The translations under genes and the position numbers were made by a program. Positions 57,813 through 64,000 of a DNA stretch of 64,000 nucleotides are shown one piece after another. The notes under the pieces were generated by a model, which worked only from the letters and a program-made list of their open reading frames with translations, was not told the DNA's origin and did no database searches. The DNA comes from JBJMHZ01 sp045807125 (GTDB taxonomy: Bacteria > Actinomycetota > Actinomycetes > JAWWOL01): contig JBJMHZ010000009.1 in NCBI GenBank assembly GCA_045807125.1, positions 124,001-188,000 of the forward strand, in the 5' to 3' direction. How positions within the stretch are numbered: the stretch's first letter is position 1; the number at the start of each line of letters is the position of its first letter.

Positions 57813-59282
57813 TCATCCCTCACGGGCCTCTGATCCGCCGGCAGCCGGGGCGAGCGACGGGCGCCGGTGGCGCTCGCCAAGCTCGCCCTCCAGCGCCGCA
57901 GCCACCCGCAGGACCGTCGCTTCGTCGAACGGCCGCCCGATCACCTGCAGCCCGATGGGCAAGCCGTTCGGTGCGAATCCCGTCGGCAGCGACAGGGCCG
58001 GATGCCCCGTCACGCTGAACGGGATGGTCTGCATCTCGCTCACCAGCTTCGGTGGCGGCCAGTCCGTCCCGAAGTCGGCGAAGCGCGCAGCGGTGGTCTG
58101 CCCGCACGCGGTGACGAGGACGTCGTGGTGGGCGAGGGCCCGCTGCTGGAGCTCCCTCGTCAGCCGGCGCCGCATGTCGTGCGCCCGCAGCAGGTCGGCG
58201 GCCAGGACCCCGGCCCCCGGCATGATCCGCTGGTAGGTGAACCGGCCGAACGACCGTGGCCTGCTGCGCAGGTCGTCCTCGTGGAGCGCGAACGCCTCGG
58301 CCGCCATGATGATGCGGCCGCATGCGTCGAACAGGGCGTAGTCGGGAAGCTCGACCTCCTCGACCGTGGCACCGAGGCGCTCGAGCGCCTCGAGCGCCCG
58401 CTCGATGCCGGTCACGATCTCCGGCATGGTCGCAGGGTCCGTCGCGTACCAGCCCGGCGAGTGCGCCACTCGCAGGCCCGCCACGCCATCGGCCAGCCCG
58501 GCCGCGTAGTCGGGCACCGGCACGTCGCGGGTCCGCTGATCGGCCGGGTCGCCCCCGGCGATCGCCCGCAGCGCGACCGCCACGTCGCCGACCGTCCATG
58601 CCAGCGGCCCGAAATGGTCGAGGGTGAAGGACAGCTGCTGAGCGCCGCGGCCCGACACGCGGCCGTGCGTCGGCTTGAGCCCCACCGCACCGCAGTGGAA
58701 CGCCGGGCCACGGATGGACCCGCTGGTGTCGGAGGCGATGGCGACGCGCACCAGTCCAGCGGCCACCGCCGCTCCCGCGCCCGACGACGAGCCGCTCGGC
58801 ACGTGCTCGTCGCTCCACGGGTTGCGGGCCGGCGGGGAGGGCAGGTCGAAGCTCGGTCCGCCCACGGCGAGCTCGTACGTCGTCAGCTTCCCGAGCAGGA
58901 CGCCACCCCCTGCCCGCAGCCGGCTCTCGACGGCGCTGTCCTCGCTCGCCACGCGGTCGACCGTCAGCCACGAGCAGTTCGTCGTCGGCAGGCCCTGGAC
59001 GTCGAAGATGTCCTTCAGGGCGTACGGGATGCCGTGCATGGGCCCGCGGTCGACCCCGGCGCGCAGCTCGCGATCGGCCTGCGCGGCGCGCTGCAGCGCC
59101 AGCTCGTCGGTGACGAGGACGAACGAGCGCAGCGCCGGGTCGTGCTCGCGGATCATCGCCAGGGCGTGCCGCACGAGCTCTTCGGAGGTGAGCTTCCCGG
59201 CCCGCAGCAGCGCTCCAGCCTCCTCGATCGAGAGCTCGCCGAGGGACGTGGACCCGTCGTGGGCGGCCGCCGCGTCAAGCAT
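57813..59282 (-). CDS. Amidase (AtzE/GatA family)
   Basis: 489 residues with the amidase-signature triad Lys-cisSer-Ser: ALKDIFDVQG (Lys), VPSGSSSGAGAAVAAGLV, and ASDTSGSIRGPAFHCGAVGL (nucleophile Ser). The AtzE subfamily works with a small AtzG subunit, encoded immediately upstream and overlapping this start by 8 bp. ATG 59282. Probable role: hydrolysis of an amide in precursor or product, or a resistance step. Confidence 0.87.
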   Translation of the reverse strand: MLDAAAAHDGSTSLGELSIEEAGALLRAGKLTSEELVRHALAMIREHDPALRSFVLVTDELALQRAAQADRELRAGVDRGPMHGIPYALKDIFDVQGLPTTNCSWLTVDRVASEDSAVESRLRAGGGVLLGKLTTYELAVGGPSFDLPSPPARNPWSDEHVPSGSSSGAGAAVAAGLVRVAIASDTSGSIRGPAFHCGAVGLKPTHGRVSGRGAQQLSFTLDHFGPLAWTVGDVAVALRAIAGGDPADQRTRDVPVPDYAAGLADGVAGLRVAHSPGWYATDPATMPEIVTGIERALEALERLGATVEEVELPDYALFDACGRIIMAAEAFALHEDDLRSRPRSFGRFTYQRIMPGAGVLAADLLRAHDMRRRLTRELQQRALAHHDVLVTACGQTTAARFADFGTDWPPPKLVSEMQTIPFSVTGHPALSLPTGFAPNGLPIGLQVIGRPFDEATVLRVAAALEGELGERHRRPSLAPAAGGSEAREG

Positions 59283-59493
59283 CCGGGCGCTCCGGCTCGG
59301 CGCGGCGAAGCAGCGCGGTCATCTCCCGCAGCGCCCGGTAGCCGTGCAGCACGCCGTCCGCGAGATCGGCCGGTACGTCGATGCCCAGGCGCCTGGTCAC
59401 GACGGCGAGCTCGGCCCGTGCATCGGCATCGGCATCGGCCCTCGGGACGACCGCGCCGGCCCCCTCGGCGCTACCGTCACTCGGCGGCGTCAT
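59275..59493 (-). CDS. AtzG-like small subunit (72 aa)
   Basis: 72 residues, MTPPSDGSAEGAGAVVPRAD, then LGIDVPADLADGVLHGYRAL. Short helical proteins of this pattern (DUF4089/AtzG) bind AtzE-type amidases. ATG 59493 overlaps the end of the M24 gene by 17 bp and the amidase start by 8 bp, giving tight coupling. Low sequence information, so the call rests on pattern and gene order. Confidence 0.55.
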   Translation of the reverse strand: MTPPSDGSAEGAGAVVPRADADADARAELAVVTRRLGIDVPADLADGVLHGYRALREMTALLRRAEPERPDA

Positions 59494-60958
59494 CGGATCC
59501 TGGGACGCGCGGGCCGGCCTCGCGCTGCGCGGCGAGCCAGGCCTCGATCTCGCGCGAGGCCGTGGGCAGCGCGGCGGACAGCACCCGCGCGCCGTCGCTC
59601 GTGACGAGCACGTCGTCCTCGAGCCGGACGCCGATGCCCCGCAGCTCGGCTGGCACCAGCTCGTCGTGCGGCTGGAGGTAGAGCCCGGGCTCCATCGTGA
59701 GCACGTAGTTCTCGCGCAGGACCCCGGCGGCGTAGGCCTCCGGCCTGGCATGCCCGCAGTCGTGGATGTCCAGCCCGAGCATGTGCCCGAAGCCGTGCAG
59801 GGTCCATCGACGGTAGGCCTGGCGGTCGCTGTCCATCGCTTCGTCCACGCTGCAGGGCAGCAGGCCCAGGTCGCGCAGGCCCTCTGCCAGCACGCGCATG
59901 CAGGTCAGGTGGACGTCGCGGAACGCGACGCCGGGGGCCATCACGGCGAGCCCTGCGCACCGCGAGGCATGGACGATGTCGTGGACGTCGCGCTGGGCAG
60001 GGGTGAACGTGCCCGAGACGGGAACCACCCGCGTCAGGTCGGCCGTGTAGCAGTTGACGTTCTCGACGCCCATGTCCATGAGCAGGACCTGCCCTGGCGC
60101 AACGACGTCGTTGTTGCGGGTCCAGTGCAGGATCGTGGACCGCGGGCCGCCGGCGACGATGGAGAGGTATCCGGGACCGTTGCCGGAGCACCGGGCGCGC
60201 CACGCGAAGATGCCGTCGATGAACCGCTCGGTGACCTGGCGGTCGGCCGGCAGTCGCCTGGCCACGTCCTCGAACCCCAGCACGGTGGCGTCCACCGCGT
60301 CCTGGAGCTGCTCGATCTCCCACTCGTCCTTCTCGAGCCGCAGCTCGGCGAGGACGCTGGCGAGCAGCGCGTCGCTCTCGGCGCGCTCGGCGGTCATGGG
60401 CAGGAGCCCGGCGTCGATCCCGGCGTCGTAGCCGCGCAGGACGCGCGTGATCCCGCCCGCTGGTGGGGTCCGTACCGCGGCCGGCAGCTCCGCGAGCGTC
60501 CGGGTATCGATCTCGAGGATCACCGACTTCTCGCGCGCCGAGTAGCGCCTGCCGTGCCAGATCTCGCCGTCCATGCGGTCGAGGTACTGCGCGCCGGACG
60601 ACGTGTCCGAGCGCGGCTGCACGTACAGGACCGCGTCGTGCCCGTCGCCCGTCGGGTGCAGCACCAGCACCGAGCACGGGTCCTGGTCGCCGGTCAGGTA
60701 GAGGAAGTCGCTGCAGCCCCGGAAGCTGTACGGCGCGCCGAACGTCCGCGAGTGGATGGTGCCGGTGGGGATGACGAGGGTGTCGCCCGGGAACGCGGCG
60801 GACAGCGCCGCGCGGCGCCGGGCGAGGTGCTTGACCTGGGGCACGGGGGTGAGGTCGACCTCGTCCTCCCGCCAGCCGGTCAGCATGAGGTCGAGGAACT
60901 GCTGGGGCAGCTTCGCGTCGTGCACGCCCCGGATCTCTTCCCGCCCGATGTTCCTCAT
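59477..60958 (-). CDS. M24-family metallopeptidase (aminopeptidase P-like)
   Basis: 493 residues. An N-terminal AMP_N-type domain (about 20-180) and a pita-bread domain with all five metal ligands: VLLMDMGVEN and CYTADLTRVV (two Asp), HGFGHMLGLDIHD (His), VLTMEPGLY (Glu) and VRLEDDVLV (Glu). Cleaves Xaa-Pro bonds or, in natural-product clusters, related C-N bonds. ATG 60958 with GGAGGTG seven bases upstream. Its stop overlaps the AtzG-like gene. Confidence 0.87.
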   Translation of the reverse strand: MRNIGREEIRGVHDAKLPQQFLDLMLTGWREDEVDLTPVPQVKHLARRRAALSAAFPGDTLVIPTGTIHSRTFGAPYSFRGCSDFLYLTGDQDPCSVLVLHPTGDGHDAVLYVQPRSDTSSGAQYLDRMDGEIWHGRRYSAREKSVILEIDTRTLAELPAAVRTPPAGGITRVLRGYDAGIDAGLLPMTAERAESDALLASVLAELRLEKDEWEIEQLQDAVDATVLGFEDVARRLPADRQVTERFIDGIFAWRARCSGNGPGYLSIVAGGPRSTILHWTRNNDVVAPGQVLLMDMGVENVNCYTADLTRVVPVSGTFTPAQRDVHDIVHASRCAGLAVMAPGVAFRDVHLTCMRVLAEGLRDLGLLPCSVDEAMDSDRQAYRRWTLHGFGHMLGLDIHDCGHARPEAYAAGVLRENYVLTMEPGLYLQPHDELVPAELRGIGVRLEDDVLVTSDGARVLSAALPTASREIEAWLAAQREAGPRVPGSDDAAE

Positions 60959-61000
60959 CGATCCGCACCTCCGTGCCGCACGTCCAAGGTCGGGGTCCAT

Positions 61001-61945
61001 CTAAGCATCAGCGATGGACTTCAGGACGGAGCACGTGACCAGGTCAAGCGAGGCGCATCCGGTCGAGCTGAGGACCGTCCGCCGCTCGCCGAGCCCGGCG
61101 GCATCGGGCGACTCCAGCGCGTCGAGCTCGATCGCCCCGCGGTGGATCTCGCCCGCCTCCTCGATCGCGGTGCCCAGGTCCTCGACGATCAGGATGCTCG
61201 TCCGCATCAGGTCCCTGGTCAGCTCCCGCGACTCGACGGTGTGCGCTCCCATGCAGTTGATGTGCACGTGGTCGGGCAGCTCGGTCGAGATCGGCAGCGG
61301 GTCGGCCGATGTCGTCGCGGTGGCGAGGACGTCGACGCCGCGGCTGGCGGCCTCCGCCGACTCGCAGACGACCACCCGGACGCCGGCCGGCGCGATCTCC
61401 GCGATGTGCCGGCCGAACGACCGGGCGCGCTCGGCAGTGCGGGAGTGGATGCGCACCTCCTCGATGTCGCGCACCGCCGACACGCCGTGCCACTGCTGGA
61501 GCGCCTGAACGCCGGCGCCGATGATCCCGAGCGTCTTGGCGCCCTTGAGCGCGCACGCGTCGGTGACGAGGGCCGTCACCGCGGCGCACTTCACGTTGGT
61601 CACCGCGGCGCCGTCCACCATTCCGAGGAACGCGCCGCTCGACGCGGAGAACATCGCCACGACCGAGGTGACGGTCGCCTGCCGGCCGGGCGCGGCCGGC
61701 GGGGCGATGGTGGCCGTCTTGTTCACGAACAGGTCGTAGTCGGGCGAGACCGCCGGCATGGACAGGTACTTCGTGCCCACCGCGTCCTCGATGACCTCGC
61801 GCAGCGGGACGAGCATGCGCCGGAAGGCACCGCGGCGCAGGCCGGCCCGCATCTCCTCCGCCAGCGACCGGACGAGGTCGGCGGACGGCTCGTCGGGCAC
61901 CGGCAGCCAGCCGGAGCGGTCCAGGCGGTCGTCGGGGCGCGTCAC
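61001..61945 (-). CDS. Ornithine cyclodeaminase/mu-crystallin family protein
   Basis: 314 residues. The NAD-binding core is KTLGIIGAGVQALQQWHG, and MLVPLREVIEDAVGTKYLSM is the N-terminal block. Where ornithine cyclodeaminases have a carboxylate-binding Arg (usual RTAA segment), this protein reads VKCAAVTALVTDACAL. So it may be an imine reductase, alanine/ketimine dehydrogenase or an SbnB-like enzyme rather than a cyclodeaminase. GTG 61945 shares GTGA with the upstream stop. Confidence 0.78.
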   Translation of the reverse strand: MTRPDDRLDRSGWLPVPDEPSADLVRSLAEEMRAGLRRGAFRRMLVPLREVIEDAVGTKYLSMPAVSPDYDLFVNKTATIAPPAAPGRQATVTSVVAMFSASSGAFLGMVDGAAVTNVKCAAVTALVTDACALKGAKTLGIIGAGVQALQQWHGVSAVRDIEEVRIHSRTAERARSFGRHIAEIAPAGVRVVVCESAEAASRGVDVLATATTSADPLPISTELPDHVHINCMGAHTVESRELTRDLMRTSILIVEDLGTAIEEAGEIHRGAIELDALESPDAAGLGERRTVLSSTGCASLDLVTCSVLKSIADA

Positions 61946-63177
61946 ATGGAACCGTCCAGCGCGTCCTCGAGAGCCGATGCGAACCCCTCCGTCATCTCGC
62001 TCGTCATGTCGCCCCGCAGCATGAACCGCACGCCGGCCTGCCCGCGGGCGACGATGGGGAAGAACATCGCCGAGCAGTAGTAGCCGCGCCGGTAGAGCTC
62101 GGTGGACAGGCGCACCGCCCTGTCGTTGTCGCCCAGGACGAGGAACTTGATGTGCGAGCCGGTGCCGCGCATCTCCCGGCCCTTGAAGCGGCGGTCGAAG
62201 ATCTCGATGTTCTCGGCCAGCTGGCGCTGGCGCCGGCCGAGCTCGGGGCTGCGGTGGACCTCGATGCTCCCGAGGCTGGTGCCGACGGCCGCTGTCCGGA
62301 GCCCCTGCGACCAGCCGTTCGGGCCGGACCGGTAGAGGAAGTCGTACTTGTCGGCCGAGCCCAGCATGGCGATTCCGCCGGTGCTGCCGAACGCCTTGGC
62401 GATCGAGGCCACGACGATCGTCCGGTCGTCGAGCTCCTTGAGCACCGATCGCGCGTAGCCCTCGCCGCAGGGCCCCTGGGTGGAGAGCGCGTGCGAGTCG
62501 TCGATGTACAGGTACAGGCCGTATCGCTCCTGCAGGGACTTGATGCCTTCCAGGTCGGCAAGGCCGCCGACGGAGTAGGCACCCTCGCACACGTACGCGA
62601 CGCGCGGATGCGTCTTGCACAGGTCCTCGAGGAACTGCATGTCGTTGTGCGGGCAGGTGACGACCTTCGTCTCGTCAGCGACGATCGGCTTCATGAAGTT
62701 CAGCGAGAAGTGCGCGAAGTGGTCGAACACCATGACGAGCGGCTCGCTGTCGGTGAGATGCCCGGATGCCAGCAGCGGCAGGATGGCGGCGCTGAGCACT
62801 CCGCAGGAGATCGACGGCAGCACGCGCGCGCCGAACAGGGCCGAGAGCTCCTCCTCCAGCCGGTGCATCAGGTCGAGACGGATCCGGAACTCCGCCATGG
62901 CGAGGCCCGTGATGCCCTGCTCGTGCAGTGCCTCGATGCCGGCGCCGACGACGTTCGGGTGGCTGTTCAGCCCCAGGTACGAGCAGGAGGAGAGGTTCAG
63001 GAACTCGTGACCGGTGCGGACGTCGCGCAACCGGTTCTGCCCGTCGATCGCCTCGACCCGGATGTCCAGCATGCCGCTGTCCCTCGCGAGCTTCCACGCG
63101 GCCTCGCTCGCGGGGACCATGCGCTGATTGTTCCTGTACCGGTGCGGCCCCATCACCGCGTCGTCGGTCTGGTCCAT
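61942..63177 (-). CDS. Alpha-oxoamine synthase family PLP enzyme (KBL/BioF/SPT type)
   Basis: 411 residues. Fold-type I PLP enzyme. Motifs: NLSSCSYLGLNSHPNVVGAG, the pyridine-stacking His block DHFAHFSLNF, AYVCEGAYSVGGLADLEGIK, YLYIDDSHALSTQGPCG, and the Schiff-base Lys SIAKAFGSTGG. The family condenses an acyl thioester with an amino acid, losing CO2 to give an alpha-amino ketone. Next to an ACP/FAAL/desaturase set this suits a fatty alpha-amino ketone. ATG 63177 with GAGGAGGG. Coupled to the OCD-like gene. Confidence 0.85.
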   Translation of the reverse strand: MDQTDDAVMGPHRYRNNQRMVPASEAAWKLARDSGMLDIRVEAIDGQNRLRDVRTGHEFLNLSSCSYLGLNSHPNVVGAGIEALHEQGITGLAMAEFRIRLDLMHRLEEELSALFGARVLPSISCGVLSAAILPLLASGHLTDSEPLVMVFDHFAHFSLNFMKPIVADETKVVTCPHNDMQFLEDLCKTHPRVAYVCEGAYSVGGLADLEGIKSLQERYGLYLYIDDSHALSTQGPCGEGYARSVLKELDDRTIVVASIAKAFGSTGGIAMLGSADKYDFLYRSGPNGWSQGLRTAAVGTSLGSIEVHRSPELGRRQRQLAENIEIFDRRFKGREMRGTGSHIKFLVLGDNDRAVRLSTELYRRGYYCSAMFFPIVARGQAGVRFMLRGDMTSEMTEGFASALEDALDGSM

Positions 63178-63190
63178 GTGCCCTCCTCGG

Positions 63191-64000
63191 TCACGCGGTC
63201 GCGGCGACGGGGGATCGAAGGAACTGCCCGAGCCGCGCGAGCGCCTGCCTCGCCTTGGCAAGGCGGACGTGGTGCAGGTGCCAGACGTGCACCATGCCGG
63301 GCCACACCTCGAGCGTGACGGGCGAGCCGGCGTCCTCGAGCTTCGCCGCGAACCGCTCCGCATCGCTCAGGAGCATCTCCCGCTCCCCCACCTGGATCAG
63401 CACCGGCGGGAAGCCGCGCACGTCCCCGTGGAGCGGCGATGCGTACGGCGTCTCGGGAGGCACGCCGTCGAGGTACGACTCCGCCACGAGGGCCACGACC
63501 CGCTTCGTGACGAGCGGGTCGACCTCCTCGTGGGTGCGGAACGTCTCGCCGGTGCCCGCGAGGTCGACCCATGGCGAGATGCACGCCGCCGCGCGCGGCA
63601 TCGGCAGGTCGCGGTCCTTGGCCGCCAGCAGGGTGGCGAGCGCGAGGCCGCCGCCGGCCGAGTCGCCGCCCACGACGATGCCGTCCGGCGGCCGGCCCTC
63701 GTCGAGCAGCGCCTCGTAGGCGCTGAGCGCGTCCTCCAGCGCCGCTGGGTACCGGTTCTCCGGTGCCCGGCGGTACTGCAGGTGCACCATGGCGCAGCCC
63801 GCCGCCCGCCCGGCCTCGGCCACGAGGCTGCCGTGGCTGCGCTGCGAGCCGTAGACGTACCCCCCACCGTGCAGCCACAGGCCGATGCGCGACTCGTCGG
63901 CGCCGGGCGGCGTCAGGACGTACGCCGGCACGCCACCGACGAGCCGCTCGGTCACCTCGACGTCAGGCGCGACGGGCGTCCCCCACGCGTCGTAGAACGT
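63191..64000 (-). CDS. HSL-family alpha/beta hydrolase (5' end cut by window)
   Basis: At least 270 residues are visible; the first part lies right of the window. Hormone-sensitive-lipase marks: LWLHGGGYVYGSQRSHGSLV (oxyanion HGGG), VVGGDSAGGGLALATLL (nucleophile), VGEREMLLSDAERF and WPGMVHVWHLH (His). Probably hydrolyses an ester of the product or a precursor. A GTG inside the frame at 63955 is not needed, since coding continues to the edge. It is the first visible gene of the leftward operon, 13 bp before the oxoamine synthase. Confidence 0.85.
   Translation of the reverse strand, partial: TFYDAWGTPVAPDVEVTERLVGGVPAYVLTPPGADESRIGLWLHGGGYVYGSQRSHGSLVAEAGRAAGCAMVHLQYRRAPENRYPAALEDALSAYEALLDEGRPPDGIVVGGDSAGGGLALATLLAAKDRDLPMPRAAACISPWVDLAGTGETFRTHEEVDPLVTKRVVALVAESYLDGVPPETPYASPLHGDVRGFPPVLIQVGEREMLLSDAERFAAKLEDAGSPVTLEVWPGMVHVWHLHHVRLAKARQALARLGQFLRSPVAATA

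Noticed and set aside
59275..59751. A 158-residue protein reading through the AtzG-like frame
   Set aside because: The upstream part is a shadow of the M24 gene. Only the last 72 codons from ATG 59493 are credible.
41347..64000. NRPS or PKS cluster
   Set aside because: No condensation, ketosynthase or acyltransferase domain is seen. The only multidomain enzyme is a carboxylic acid reductase.

Overview
The window is very GC-rich (by eye well above 70%) and its gene content is that of a high-GC actinomycete. The clearest markers are a sigR-rsrA thiol-stress pair, the 24-residue ribosomal protein bL37, a nearby aroA-rsgA pair, LytR-CpsA-Psr and OtsA genes, and many start codons placed about 7 nt after a TANNNT -10 box, which suggests leaderless mRNAs. 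I cannot name the species.

Left part (1-24.6 kb), mostly housekeeping. It holds a partial PilT ATPase, a biotin-carrier protein and acetyl-CoA carboxylase biotin carboxylase, a coupled pair of membrane HD-domain proteins (one an intact HD-GYP, one degenerate), a gene-poor stretch with a 25-codon ORF between 27-bp inverted repeats, bL37, rsrA-sigR with its own sigma-R-type promoter and a likely long isoform, a DtxR-type regulator, a DksA-type protein, a SRAP protein, aroA-rsgA, an MFS exporter, a DUF2087 regulator, an RNB ribonuclease, an LCP protein, and a four-gene operon running from an acyl-amino-acid-synthase-like gene to a lipoprotein.

Middle part (24.6-41.2 kb), accessory physiology. 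It holds a YbaK-type protein coupled to an HTH regulator, Ogt, a TetR-otsA unit divergent from a DrrAB-type ABC exporter that ends in a VOC-gene remnant, a Kelch lipoprotein divergent from a TMEM175-type channel, and a csoR / permease-YHS / NhaA-DsbA operon whose promoter spacer contains a CsoR-like operator. It also has an RraA-like protein, a DUF4389 membrane protein, an SDR divergent from a TetR-PAP2 pair, a glycerophosphodiesterase, and two 10-bp tandem-repeat patches.

Right part (41.25 kb to the edge), a biosynthetic gene cluster I do not recognise. A rightward operon behind a near-consensus promoter encodes a fatty-acid desaturase, an acyl carrier protein, a cyclopropane-synthase-type methyltransferase, a P450, a thioesterase, a fatty acyl-AMP ligase and a hotdog thioesterase. 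A leftward operon, converging on it with an 18-bp gap, encodes an esterase, an alpha-oxoamine-synthase-type PLP enzyme, an ornithine-cyclodeaminase-like protein, an M24 peptidase-like enzyme, an AtzG-like subunit with an amidase, two paralogous ATP-grasp-like proteins, a carboxylic acid reductase (A-PCP-R), two MFS exporters and a methyltransferase. No ketosynthase or NRPS condensation domain is present. Inference: the rightward arm activates and tailors a fatty acid on the carrier protein, and the leftward arm joins it to an amino-acid-derived unit, reduces, trims and exports it.
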